The notes under the pieces: model-generated | What the model saw: only the letters and a program-made list of their open reading frames with translations | The model's database searches: none | What the model was told of the DNA's origin: nothing | DNA from: Longimicrobium sp. | GTDB lineage: Bacteria; Gemmatimonadota; Gemmatimonadetes; Longimicrobiales; Longimicrobiaceae | DNA: 64,000 bases | Direction: 5' to 3' | Assembly (NCBI RefSeq): GCF_035474595.1 | Contig: NZ_DATIND010000149.1 | Coordinates: forward strand, 62,001-126,000 | Shown here: positions 55,002 to 63,490 of the stretch, one piece after another | How the letters are laid out: each line of letters opens with the position of its first letter | How positions within the stretch are numbered: position 1 is the stretch's first letter | Translations under genes and position numbers: made by a program

Positions 55002-55429
55002 GATGACCCATCGGTGCAAGGGGGGATGGGAACCGGTCTGGACGGGCGGATGTGGGGCGGGGCGGGGAAACGGCCCGGAATGCCTGGCTGCAAGCGACAC
55101 GCCATGCGCGGGAGCACCCGGATGCCCCGATACGGCCGCGTTTCGCCTCGTTCAGTGGGGGCGGAAGCCCGGGTTCTGCTACGCGGTGGGGCATCGTTTC
55201 CGCACCCCCGCCGGGGCATCTCTGTCCCTCCTTCGCGCCGACGTCCGCGGGACGCCTTCCCATGAATGGAGGGACAGGGTCCGGAGATTCGGCGGAGGCG
55301 CGGTCCGCGGGGAGTGGATTTTCGGGGCTCGATGCGTTTGCGAATCCGCGCAAGACGCGGGTGATGGCAGCGGAGGCGGACAGCGGTGACGGGCGGGGCC
55401 GCGTGGGCGAGCGCCGGCCCGGCCAAGCA

Positions 55430-55463
55430 AGTAGTCCTGAGTCCTGAGTCCCAAGTCCTGAGT
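55430..55463. repeat. 7-base tandem array (AGTCCTG), left
   Basis: The unit AGTCCTG or AGTCCCA is repeated about five times with period 7. Confidence 0.75.
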
Positions 55464-55643
55464 GGCCTCGCCCAAATCTCCCTGCGGGTCTAAGTCTGTA
55501 CGCAAAAGTCTTGTCGACTTACATCCTCGCTCGACCGCTACATCGTTGGTCTCACGCGGAGACGCGGAGATTGAGGAGATCGCGCTGAGTTCAGCGGGTG
55601 GCGAGGATCGCTTCTGCCGAATCGACAAAACTTCCGGCTACTT

Positions 55644-55690
55644 ACTTAGGACTCAGGACTCAGGACTCAGGACTTAGGACTTAGGACTTA
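55644..55690. repeat. 7-base tandem array (AGGACTC/AGGACTT), right
   Basis: About six units of AGGACTC or AGGACTT; it is the complement of the left array, so the two form an inverted pair around 180 bases. Confidence 0.75.
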
Positions 55691-55719
55691 TTAACTCGAC
55701 AGGACTTTTGGCACCGACT

Positions 55720-56406
55720 TCAAGACGCGGCGAGCGGTCCCGGGCTTCCTTCCACCCCCAGGTAACCCAGCACCATCCGCGTCAGCTCCTCCTCCACGCT
55801 GAAGTCCTCGCCCAGCAGGAAGCCGGGCGGGGCCTGGTCGGTCAGCACCACGCCGCGGAGCACCAGTCCCACCGTGAGCAGCGCGAAGCGGGCGGCGCTC
55901 TCCGGGTCCGGGTGGCGCATCTCGTCGCGCCTGGAGGCGGCGATGGCCACCAGGTGCGCCAGCGCGGCGCCGTTCAGCTCCGCGGCGCGGAGGCGGAACT
56001 CGGCGTCGCTGTGCGTGTCGGCGTAGCGCAGCATGGCCTGCATCAGCATGCGGTTGCCGCGGTAGTGCTGCACCATCCCCCGCACGATTCCCCCCAGCAC
56101 CCGCTCCAGCGGCACGTCGCGGAACTGTTCGGGGTCCATCTTCTCCTCGTTCAGCTCGCGCATCCGGGCGAACATGCGGAAGTAAACCGCACGCAGCAGC
56201 GCGTCCTTGTCCGGGAAGCGCCGGTACACCGCGCCCACCGACAGGCCGGCGCGCTGCGCGATGGCCGGCACCGTGGCCGCGTCCAGCCCGCTCTCCCCCA
56301 GCACCCCCTCGGCCGCATCCAGCAGGCGCGTCAGCGTTTCGCGGCTGCGCGCCTGGCGGGGGATGTGGCTGGGCGCGGATGCCCTATCGCGATCCGGATC
56401 GGACAA
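55720..56406 (-). CDS. TetR family transcriptional repressor
   Basis: A 228-residue regulator. The N-terminal HTH is visible as LLDAAEGVLGESGLDAATVP (shortened), then IAQRAGLSVGAVYRRFPDK. The C-terminal domain carries a ligand pocket with several Met residues (ARMRELNEEKMDPEQ, MVQHYRGNRMLMQAMLRY). It is divergent from the ABC exporter and a palindrome lies between them, so it probably represses the exporter until a ligand binds. Confidence 0.9.
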   Translation of the reverse strand: MSDPDRDRASAPSHIPRQARSRETLTRLLDAAEGVLGESGLDAATVPAIAQRAGLSVGAVYRRFPDKDALLRAVYFRMFARMRELNEEKMDPEQFRDVPLERVLGGIVRGMVQHYRGNRMLMQAMLRYADTHSDAEFRLRAAELNGAALAHLVAIAASRRDEMRHPDPESAARFALLTVGLVLRGVVLTDQAPPGFLLGEDFSVEEELTRMVLGYLGVEGSPGPLAAS

Positions 56407-56411
56407 GAGCC

Positions 56412-56441
56412 TTGACTCGCCGAAAATGTGAATCTAGATTC
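56412..56441 (+). promoter_or_regulatory. Exporter promoter with TetR-type operator
   Basis: TTGACT (56412-56417) and TAGATT (56435-56440) are 17 bases apart. The perfect palindrome GAATCTAGATTC (56430-56441) covers the -10 box, which fits repression by the divergent TetR. Confidence 0.65.
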
Positions 56442-56548
56442 GCGAACGGGGATGCGAATCGGTGTTCGCAATGTGTCCGGCATCCATCGCAGGCGCAAGC
56501 TCGGCGCCGCGTTTTCGTGGGATGCGGGTCGAGCCGGCCTCCTCACCG

Positions 56549-56604
56549 GCGACTGATTTAGTCGCAGCAACAACGACGGGAAGCCTCGCAAACTGCGCGA
56601 GGCT
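56549..56604 (+). repeat. Two-hairpin dispersed repeat, copy D
   Basis: Hairpin 1 GCGACT-GATTT-AGTCGC, spacer with AGCAACAACGACGGG, hairpin 2 AGCCTCGC-loop-GCGAGGCT. Both stems differ from the other copies yet stay paired. It lies in the leader of the ABC exporter. Confidence 0.82.
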
Positions 56605-56738
56605 GATCCGCTCACTACGCGGCATTGGCGCTCACGACTGATCTCATCCTTGACCCGCGAAGCGCGGGGACTCAGGATGACGTCCTGGGTAAATTCCCGT
56701 TACTGCACGACTTACCCATTTCTCCCGAGAACTCTCGA

Positions 56739-57722
56739 ATGGACGCGGCGATCGAGACGGTGGGGCTGCGGAAGGTGTATCCCGCGCCGAAGATGCCCGG
56801 GCAGCGCAGGGCGAAAGGGCCCGCGTCGCCCGGCGTGATGGCGCTGGACGGGCTGGACCTGCGCGTGGGGCGCGGCGAGATGTTCGGGATGCTGGGGCCG
56901 AACGGGGCGGGGAAGACCACCACCATCGGCATCCTGACCACGCGCGTGCGGGCCAGCGGCGGCGAGGCGCGGGTCGACGGCGTGGAGGTGTCGGCGCACC
57001 CGGTGGAGGTGCGGCGCCGGATCGGCGTGGTGCCGCAGCGGCCCAACCCCGACCAGGCGCTCAACGTGCTGGACAACCTGGTCTTCCACGCCTCGTACTT
57101 CGGCATCCCGCGCGCCGCCGCGCTGCCGCGGGCCATGGGGCTGATGGAGCGGCTGGGGTTCGCGGAGAAGGCGAACGCGAAGGTCGACGCGCTCTCGGGC
57201 GGCCAGCAGCAGCGGCTGATGATCGCGCGGGCGCTGATCCACGAGCCGCGCGTGGTCTTCCTGGACGAGCCCACCGTCGGCCTCGACCCGGCGGCGCGGC
57301 TGGGGCTGTGGGAGATCCTGCGCGAGCTGCACGCGCAGGGGCGCACCATCATCATGACCACGCACTACATGGAAGAGGCCGACCAGCTCTGCGACCGCAT
57401 CGCCATCATCGACCAGGGAAAGCTGCTGGCGCTGGACACGCCCGCCGCGCTGCGGGCCCGGGCGCCCGGCGGCACGCTGGTGGAGCTGACGATGGACGGC
57501 GACGCGGCCGATCTCGTCGCCGCGGCGCAGGCGGTGCCCGGCGTGGACCGCGCGGAGGCGCGCGGGCCGGTGCTGCGCGCGTTCAGCCCGCGCGGGAGCG
57601 AGCTGATCCCCGCGCTGATCGCGTCGGCCGAGGCGGGCGGGCGCGCGGTGAAGGACATCCAGCTCTCGCGCCCGTCGCTCGAGACGCTCTTCATCTCCCT
57701 GACCGGAAGGAAGCTGTCATGA
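56739..57722 (+). CDS. ABC exporter ATPase
   Basis: A 327-residue protein with Walker A GPNGAGKT (53-60), Q-loop PQRPNPDQ, signature LSGGQQQRL, Walker B VVFLDEPTVGLDP and switch His in TTHYMEEAD. It has the C-terminal extension of DrrA-type drug-exporter ATPases (RAPGGTLVELTM). Start at 56739. It overlaps the permease gene by 4 bases. Likely exports a toxic compound under TetR control. Confidence 0.93.
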   Translation: MDAAIETVGLRKVYPAPKMPGQRRAKGPASPGVMALDGLDLRVGRGEMFGMLGPNGAGKTTTIGILTTRVRASGGEARVDGVEVSAHPVEVRRRIGVVPQRPNPDQALNVLDNLVFHASYFGIPRAAALPRAMGLMERLGFAEKANAKVDALSGGQQQRLMIARALIHEPRVVFLDEPTVGLDPAARLGLWEILRELHAQGRTIIMTTHYMEEADQLCDRIAIIDQGKLLALDTPAALRARAPGGTLVELTMDGDAADLVAAAQAVPGVDRAEARGPVLRAFSPRGSELIPALIASAEAGGRAVKDIQLSRPSLETLFISLTGRKLS

Positions 57723-58543
57723 GCACCGCCGCCCCTGCCGCGGACGCGGCGCACGACGGCGGCGCGCGCGTTTCGCCGCTGCGCGTGTTCGGCGCGCTGC
57801 TGCGCCGCGACCTGCGCGTGGCCCGGCGCGAGCTGCCGGCCTTCCTGGTGCGCACCACGCTGCAGCCCATCATGTTCGTCACCGTCTTCGGCTGGCTGCT
57901 GCCGAAGATGGGGTTCATGAACCGTGGCTACACCGCCGCGCTCCTCCTCGGCGTGCTGGCGGTGAGCCTGGCGATGGCCGCCATCCAGGCCGTCGCCCTG
58001 CCGATGGTGGTGGATTTCGCGGCGACGAAGGAGATCGAGGACCGGCTGCTGGCGCCGGTGCCCACCTGGCTGATCGCGGTGGAGAAGATCGTCTCGGGCG
58101 TGCTGCAGGGCCTGGTTTCCGCGCTCTTCGTCCTCCCCGTGGCGCGGCTGATCATGGGGCCCATCCCCGGCCTGACGCTGGCGCACGCGGGCGAGGTGCT
58201 GGCGGTGGCCACGCTGGGCGCCGCGGCGTTCTCGTCGATGGGGCTGCTGCTGGGCACGGCGGTCAGCCCGCAGCAGATCGGGCTGATGTTCAGCATGATC
58301 GTGGCGCCGATGATCTTCTTCGGCTGCACCTACTACCCGTGGCGCGGGCTGGACGCGGTGCCGGTGGTGAAGTACCTCGTCCTGGTGAACCCGCTGGTCT
58401 ACGTCTCGGAGGGGATGCGCGCCTCGCTCACGCCCTCCGTCCCCCACATGCCGCTCCCCGCCGTGCTGGCGATGCTCGTCGTCCTCACCGTGGGCTTCGG
58501 AGGGATCGGGCTGCGCACCTTCCACCGCCGCGCCATCGGGTGA
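57719..58543 (+). CDS. ABC-2 type permease
   Basis: A 274-residue membrane protein with six TM helices and the ABC-2 pattern, including LLRRDLRVARRELPAFL at the start, FGWLLPKMGFM, MVVDFAATKEIEDRLLAPVP, and FFGCTYYPWRGLDAVP near residue 205. It forms the DrrB-like partner of the ATPase. Confidence 0.92.
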   Translation: MSTAAPAADAAHDGGARVSPLRVFGALLRRDLRVARRELPAFLVRTTLQPIMFVTVFGWLLPKMGFMNRGYTAALLLGVLAVSLAMAAIQAVALPMVVDFAATKEIEDRLLAPVPTWLIAVEKIVSGVLQGLVSALFVLPVARLIMGPIPGLTLAHAGEVLAVATLGAAAFSSMGLLLGTAVSPQQIGLMFSMIVAPMIFFGCTYYPWRGLDAVPVVKYLVLVNPLVYVSEGMRASLTPSVPHMPLPAVLAMLVVLTVGFGGIGLRTFHRRAIG

Positions 58544-58570
58544 TGCGGAGGGCGACGCATCTCCATCTCC

Positions 58571-58619
58571 CGAAACACGATGCCCTCCCCGCGACTTGCG
58601 AGGAGGGCATCGTGCTTCG
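58571..58619. terminator. Bidirectional terminator-like hairpin
   Basis: CACGATGCCCTCC (58576-58588) pairs perfectly with GGAGGGCATCGTG (58602-58614), with a 13-base loop; the pairing extends outwards with one mismatch. It sits between the convergent permease and RDD genes. No U-run. Confidence 0.7.
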
Positions 58620-58633
58620 TGAATCGAGCGAGG

Positions 58634-59530
58634 TCACTTGTAGATGACCACCGTGCCGGCGATGTAGTCGTGCAGCGCGCGGTGGCGGCTGTTGGCGAAG
58701 AAGGTGATGATGTCGGCGAGGCTGTAGAAGCCGAACAGGACGTTCAGGAGCCGGGCCCAGAGGGGCGTCGCCCCGCGGAGCAGCTTGAGGCCGTCCCACA
58801 CGCTGTAGGCGCCGTCGAAATCCGGCTGCGTGAGCGTGGCGGCCACCACGAGCATCCCGAGGAACGCAACGAAGCCGACCAGGAGGACCGGGAGGCGGCG
58901 CACGAACGCCGTTCCCCACCCCACCTTCCCGCCGTCGGCCCTGCGCACCTGGATCTCCGCCAGCCGCTTGCCGACCGTCTGCCCGGTGGTGGCGGTCAGG
59001 ACGATGTCGTAGAGGTTGGGCACGATCAGGCCGATCGTGGCGCCGATCGCCAGTCCCGCCGGCGTGCGCGTCTGCAGCCACCACACCAGCGCGGTCACCG
59101 GCAGCAGCACCAGGGCGTCCAGCAGGTACGCGGCCAGCCGCTGGTTGAAGGTGGAGTAGTCCACCGGCACGCGCGGGAAGCGGTGCGGCGCCAGGAAGCG
59201 CGGCTGCACCAGCCGCTCCTCGCAGCGCGGGCAGAAGGTGCGGTTCACGTGGCGCACCCGGCAGAGCGGGCACTCCAGCTCTTGCGGCGCCGCGGGCGCG
59301 GGGGCGTACGCGGCGGGCGCAAACGCGGACGCTTCGGGAGGCCCGTATCCGCCGCCGGCGGCCGCGTTCTCGTAGCGCGCGGACGGCTGCGCGGGAGACG
59401 AGTACGCGGGCGTTTCGCTCCACGACGGCGCGGGGACCTCGGCGAAGGGGCCGGGATGGCCGCAGTGCGGGCACGACGGGGCGGAGCTGGAGAGCTTGCC
59501 CGTGCAGGCGGGACAGGAGATGAGCGCCAT
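58634..59530 (-). CDS. RDD family membrane protein with zinc ribbons
   Basis: A 298-residue protein. Two CxxC-type ribbons are seen (ISCPACTG with SCPHCGHPG, and ECPLCRV with FCPRCEE), separated by a Pro/Ala-rich linker. The C-terminal RDD domain has NQRLAAYLLDALVLLP, TTGQTVGKRLAEIQVRRADG and RALHDYIAGTVVI. RDD proteins are poorly understood, with some acting in ion transport. A paralogue follows at 59747. Confidence 0.85.
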   Translation of the reverse strand: MALISCPACTGKLSSSAPSCPHCGHPGPFAEVPAPSWSETPAYSSPAQPSARYENAAAGGGYGPPEASAFAPAAYAPAPAAPQELECPLCRVRHVNRTFCPRCEERLVQPRFLAPHRFPRVPVDYSTFNQRLAAYLLDALVLLPVTALVWWLQTRTPAGLAIGATIGLIVPNLYDIVLTATTGQTVGKRLAEIQVRRADGGKVGWGTAFVRRLPVLLVGFVAFLGMLVVAATLTQPDFDGAYSVWDGLKLLRGATPLWARLLNVLFGFYSLADIITFFANSRHRALHDYIAGTVVIYK

Positions 59531-59746
59531 GGTTGGATCGGGAGAAAAAGGTGGGATGGAAGATGCGGAAGAGACCGGCCGGAAGGATGCATCGCGCACC
59601 GAAACTAATTGGCCCGTGCGGGATGCGACAGCCTCACGTTCCGAGCGGGATCGCCCCGCGGGATCCGGCCGGCGCTCCGTCGGGAGATGACGTGATCACT
59701 GGATTGCCATCATCCGGCGATCGCATCTCTCTCCCTCGAAGCAACG

Positions 59747-60634
59747 TCACACGTGCACGACGACGGTGCCGGCGATGACGTCGTGCAGCGCGCGGTGGCG
59801 GCGGTTGGCGAAGAAGACGATGACGTCGGCGAGCACGAAAAACGTCATCAGCGTGTTCACCGCCACCGCCCACCCGGGACCGGCCCCGCTGAGCATCCCC
59901 GAGCGGCCCATGAGCCCGCCCGCCAGGTCGAAGTCGGCCTGCGTGAGCGCGGACGCGGCAACGATCTGCCCCAGCGACCCGACCACCAGCTGCACAAGGA
60001 ACGGAAGGTAGCGCATGAACGCCTCCCCGAATCCGACCGCCGAGCCGTCGGCCCTGCGCACCTGGATGTCCATCACCCTCTTCCCCACCGTCTGCCCGCG
60101 CAGCGCCACCAGCCCCACCTGGTAGCCGCCGAACAGGAAGATGGAGAGCACCGCGCCCAGGGCCGCGCTCGCCGGCGAGCGCGTCTCGATCCAGGTGGTC
60201 AAAGCGAGGAGGGGGAGGAGCACCACGACGTCGATCAGCCCCGCGGAAAACCGCGCCCCGAACCCGGCGTAGTCCACCGGCGTGCTGGGAAAGCGGTGCG
60301 GCGGGAGATGGGCGGCGGGCACCAGCCGCTCGTTGCAGCGCGTGCAGTAGGTGCGGTTCGTGGTCCGCAGCCGGCATTCCGGGCATTCCATCACCGGAGC
60401 CGGTCCAGCCTGCTGGCCAGCGTACGGAGATCCGTGGGCCGTCCCCACTCCGGCCGCCGCCTGCGGATATCCCGGCGCGGCGGGCGGCGGATACCCCGCG
60501 GACATCGGCCACACGCCGGGCGCGGCGCCGGAATCGGCAGCGTCCGCGAACGGCCCGGGGCGGCCGCAGTGCGGGCAGGTGCGCGCGGCGGTGGAGACAT
60601 TGCCCCGGCAGTCGGGGCACTGGGCGAGCGGCAT
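59747..60634 (-). CDS. RDD family membrane protein with zinc ribbons (paralogue)
   Basis: A 295-residue protein with the same layout as 58634: AQCPDCRG with TCPHCGRPG, ECPECRL with YCTRCNE, then RDD with GFGARFSAGLIDVVVLLP, GQTVGKRVMDIQVRRADG and RALHDVIAGTVVV. The tandem arrangement shows a local duplication. Confidence 0.85.
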   Translation of the reverse strand: MPLAQCPDCRGNVSTAARTCPHCGRPGPFADAADSGAAPGVWPMSAGYPPPAAPGYPQAAAGVGTAHGSPYAGQQAGPAPVMECPECRLRTTNRTYCTRCNERLVPAAHLPPHRFPSTPVDYAGFGARFSAGLIDVVVLLPLLALTTWIETRSPASAALGAVLSIFLFGGYQVGLVALRGQTVGKRVMDIQVRRADGSAVGFGEAFMRYLPFLVQLVVGSLGQIVAASALTQADFDLAGGLMGRSGMLSGAGPGWAVAVNTLMTFFVLADVIVFFANRRHRALHDVIAGTVVVHV

Positions 60635-60765
60635 TCGGGGCGGGGAGACGGGAGGTGGGAAACGGATGATTCGGCGAGGAAGGTAACAGGCGCCGCCGGG
60701 ATGCGACAACGCCCCGCGCCACGCAGATTGTCCCGCCGGCCGACCACCTCCAGCGCTCACGACCG

Positions 60766-61248
60766 ATGCCGCCGCTCCCGCTCCCCGATCCCCCGCACGT
60801 GGCGCTGTACGAGCCCGAGATCCCGCCGAACGCGGGCAACATCGCGCGCCTCTGCGGCGCCACGGGCACGCCGCTGCACCTGATCGGCCGCCTCGGCTTC
60901 TCCTTCCATCACCCGAAGGCCAAGCGCGCGGTGATGGACTACTGGGAAGATGTAGACTACACGCACCACGTAGCCTGGGCGGACTTCGAGCAGGCCGTCG
61001 CCGGCCGCCGCTTGTGGATGCTGACGACCAAAGCCGAACGCACGCTCTGGGATGCGGACTTCGCGCCCGGCGACGTCCTCCTCTTCGGCCCCGAATCCCG
61101 AGGCCTCCCCGCCGACCTGCTCGCCCGCGACCCGGCGCGCTGCCTGCGCATCCCCATGCGCGAGGGCGCGCGCTCGCTGAACCTCGCGACAGCGGCCGGC
61201 ATCGCCCTCTACGAAGCCATCCGCCAGCTCACGGCAAACACCGGCTGA
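60766..61248 (+). CDS. trmL: tRNA (cytidine(34)-2'-O)-methyltransferase TrmL
   Basis: A 160-residue SPOUT methyltransferase. The N-terminus HVALYEPEIPPNAGNIARLC, and the C-terminal knot VLLFGPESRGLP with IPMREGARSLNLATAAGIALYE, identify TrmL, which methylates the wobble 2'-OH of tRNA-Leu. Length is normal. Confidence 0.93.
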   Translation: MPPLPLPDPPHVALYEPEIPPNAGNIARLCGATGTPLHLIGRLGFSFHHPKAKRAVMDYWEDVDYTHHVAWADFEQAVAGRRLWMLTTKAERTLWDADFAPGDVLLFGPESRGLPADLLARDPARCLRIPMREGARSLNLATAAGIALYEAIRQLTANTG

Positions 61249-61291
61249 CCTCACCACGATCCCGACAGCGCGCGGGGATGGTCGAGCGGCG

Positions 61292-61339
61292 AGTCCGCGA
61301 AGGCGGACTTCGGGCCGTTGTTGCCGCGAATTCATTCGC
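61292..61339 (-). repeat. Two-hairpin dispersed repeat, copy E
   Basis: On the minus strand: hairpin 1 GCGAAT-GA-ATTCGC, spacer GGCAACAACGGCCCGA, hairpin 2 AGTCCGC-loop-GCGGACT. Stem 1 is that of copies A and C, stem 2 that of copy B. Confidence 0.85.
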
Positions 61340-61431
61340 CTTCCCGCGCGGCGCCGAACGCGTGCTGCCCCCCCCTCCGGCTCGCGAATTGCCGTCCCGC
61401 CACGCCGCATAATCGTCGCCAGCGCTGCGGT

Positions 61432-61460
61432 TTGACACGCCCGGAGGCGCGGTCTATGTT
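61432..61460 (+). promoter_or_regulatory. Sigma-70 promoter of mdh
   Basis: TTGACA (61432-61437) and TATGTT (61455-61460) with a 17-base spacer; the -35 box is perfect and the -10 box matches four of six. The start codon of mdh follows 68 bases on. Confidence 0.75.
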
Positions 61461-61527
61461 CCCCGCGCCCGAGGGCGCTCATGCGTCGCGCGGGCCACCA
61501 AGAACGCATCTTGAACTCGGAACGGTC

Positions 61528-62451
61528 ATGGACAGGATAACGGTCGTCGGGGCGGGGAACGTGGGCGCCACGGCCGCCCAGCGCGTCGCGGAGAAGGAGC
61601 TGGCGCGCGAGGTGGTGCTGATCGACATCGCCGAAGGCATTCCGCAGGGGAAGGGGCTGGACCAGTGGCAGTCGGCGCCCATCGAGGGCTTCGACAGCCG
61701 CGTGATCGGCAGCAACGGGTACGAGGAGAGCGCCGGCAGCGGCATCTACATCGTCACCGCCGGCATCGCCCGGAAGCCCGGGATGAGCCGTGACGACCTG
61801 CTGAACACCAACGCCGGCATCGTCCGCCAGGTCAGCGAGAACATCGCCCGCGTCTCGCCGAACGCCATCATCATCATGGTCAGCAACCCGCTGGACGTGA
61901 TGTGCTACGTGGCCATGAAGGCCAGCGGCTTCCCGCGCGAGCGGGTGATCGGGATGGCGGGCGTGCTCGACACCGCCCGCTACCGTGCGTTCCTCGCCAC
62001 GGAGATCGGCGTCAGCGTGGAGGACATCCAGGCCATGGTGCTGGGCGGCCACGGCGACACCATGGTGCCGCTCATCTCCTACACCACGGTCAGCGGCATC
62101 CCCGTCACGCAGCTGATCGACCGCGACAAGCTGGACGCCATCGTGAAGCGCACCCGCGGCGGCGGCGCCGAGATCGTGTCGTTCCTGAAGACGGGCTCGG
62201 CCTACTACGCGCCCAGCTCCGGCGCGGTGCAGATGGCCGAGGCCATCGTGAAGGACAAGAAGCGCATCCTCCCCTGCGCCGCGTGGCTGCAGGGCGAGTA
62301 CGGGTTCAGCGACCTGTTCCTGGGCGTGCCCGTGCTGCTGGGGAAGAACGGGATGGAGAAGGTGATCGAGGTGGAGCTGACCGAAGACGAGCGCGCCGCG
62401 CTCAAGGCCAGCGCCGAAGCCGTCCTCGAGCCGATGCAGCTGGTCAAGTAA
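61528..62451 (+). CDS. mdh: Malate dehydrogenase
   Basis: A 307-residue TCA-cycle enzyme, of the lactate-dehydrogenase-like (MDH type 3) group. The NAD loop is [10 protein letters not shown] (6-15), Asp34 (LIDIAEG) chooses [12 protein letters not shown] supplies active-site Arg residues, [12 protein letters not shown] follows, and the proton relay His is in [10 protein letters not shown]. Start at 61528 excludes repeat DNA upstream. sdhCDA follows on the same strand. Confidence 0.95.
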   Translation: MDRITVVGAGNVGATAAQRVAEKELAREVVLIDIAEGIPQGKGLDQWQSAPIEGFDSRVIGSNGYEESAGSGIYIVTAGIARKPGMSRDDLLNTNAGIVRQVSENIARVSPNAIIIMVSNPLDVMCYVAMKASGFPRERVIGMAGVLDTARYRAFLATEIGVSVEDIQAMVLGGHGDTMVPLISYTTVSGIPVTQLIDRDKLDAIVKRTRGGGAEIVSFLKTGSAYYAPSSGAVQMAEAIVKDKKRILPCAAWLQGEYGFSDLFLGVPVLLGKNGMEKVIEVELTEDERAALKASAEAVLEPMQLVK

Positions 62452-62473
62452 ACGACGCGCCGCCCACGGACGC

Positions 62474-62508
62474 GCGCCGCGCCCCGCAAGCATGCGGGAG
62501 CGCGGCGC
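62474..62508 (+). terminator. Strong hairpin between mdh and sdhC
   Basis: GCGCCGCGC + CCCGC pairs with GCGGG + GCGCGGCGC around the loop AAGCAT with a single bulged A. It may attenuate read-through from mdh or protect the sdh mRNA. Confidence 0.65.
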
Positions 62509-62558
62509 CCGTTCATGGCGGCGGATGCGATTTCCGCCAGAGGGGAGAGACACACGCA

Positions 62559-63074
62559 ATGGGCAGCGCGCACAGGGTCCGCGGGTTGTGGACCGCGCTC
62601 CGCTACCGCGGCCGCGAGGGGATGTGGACGTGGCTGCTGCACCGGGCCACGGGCATCGGCATCCTCCTGTTCCTGATCATCCACGTGGTCGACACGGCCA
62701 TCGTCATCTACTGGCCGGGGCTGTACGACCACGCGCTGAACCTCTACCGCAACCCGCTCTTCCGCTTCGCCGAGCTGCTGATCTTCTTCTCGGTGCTCTT
62801 CCACGCGCTGAACGGGCTGCGCATCATCGTGCAGGACTTCTGGCCGGGGGTGATGCTGCACCAGCGCAGGCTGTCGCTGGCCGCCGTCGGCGCCGCCGTG
62901 GTCCTCATCCTCCCGGTCGCCTGGATCATGCTGGCGCCGCTCTTCGGGCTGCGCGACGAGCCGGGGACGGAGCGCGACCGCGCGCGGAAGGCCGCCATGC
63001 AGAACGACATCTCCGCCTACCACGGCGCGGCCCAGCCGTCCGCCGCGCCGCCGGCCACGGAGGTGCGCCCGTGA
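62559..63074 (+). CDS. sdhC: Succinate dehydrogenase cytochrome b subunit SdhC
   Basis: A 171-residue membrane anchor with three TM helices: LLFLIIHVVDTAIVIYW, LLIFFSVLFHALNGLRIIV and AAVVLILPVAWIMLAPLF. LLHRATGIGI and the His in LFHALNGLR are the usual quinone- and haem-site positions. GGGGAG eight bases before ATG 62559 supports the start. The long cytoplasmic C-terminal tail (about 40 residues) is unusual. Confidence 0.9.
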   Translation: MGSAHRVRGLWTALRYRGREGMWTWLLHRATGIGILLFLIIHVVDTAIVIYWPGLYDHALNLYRNPLFRFAELLIFFSVLFHALNGLRIIVQDFWPGVMLHQRRLSLAAVGAAVVLILPVAWIMLAPLFGLRDEPGTERDRARKAAMQNDISAYHGAAQPSAAPPATEVRP

Positions 63075-63490
63075 GCTCGCTCGTCCGCAACCCCCGCGGC
63101 GGCTACGACCGCCCCCGGAAGGACCACCGCAGCAACTTCGAGCTGTACGCGTGGTTCTTCATGCGCATCAGCGGCCTGCTGCTGATCTTCATGGCGCTCT
63201 ACCACCTCACCTGGTGGAACCTCATCGTGGGCGTCGAGCACCTGGATTCGAACCTGGTCCGCGAGCGCTGGACCAACCCGTTCTGGCGCCTGTTCAACGT
63301 GGGGCTCATCACCTTCGCCATGCTGCACGGGCTGAACGGGCTGCGCTACTCCATCGAGGACTACGTGCGCAGCCCCGGCGCCCGCGTGGCCACCAAGGTG
63401 GTCCTGTACACGATCGTCCTGGCCTCGCTGGCCTGGGGGATCTTCGCGCTGCTGACGTTCAACCCCGCGGTTCCCGCGCACCCGGCATGA
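63071..63490 (+). CDS. sdhD: Succinate dehydrogenase membrane subunit SdhD
   Basis: A 139-residue protein starting at GTG 63071, overlapping sdhC by 4 bases. Three TM helices, with FFMRISGLLLIFMALYHL, FAMLHGLNGLRYSIED and VVLYTIVLASLAWGIFALL; His in LYHLTWW and MLHGLNG are haem and quinone ligands. Confidence 0.88.
   Translation: MSSLVRNPRGGYDRPRKDHRSNFELYAWFFMRISGLLLIFMALYHLTWWNLIVGVEHLDSNLVRERWTNPFWRLFNVGLITFAMLHGLNGLRYSIEDYVRSPGARVATKVVLYTIVLASLAWGIFALLTFNPAVPAHPA

Larger units (their letters stand above)
55002..55719. other. 718-base intergenic region with repeats
   Basis: Apart from the two 7-base arrays, it has a decayed CGGAGACGCGGAG hairpin-like sequence near 55550-55575. I see no gene. 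Confidence 0.6.
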
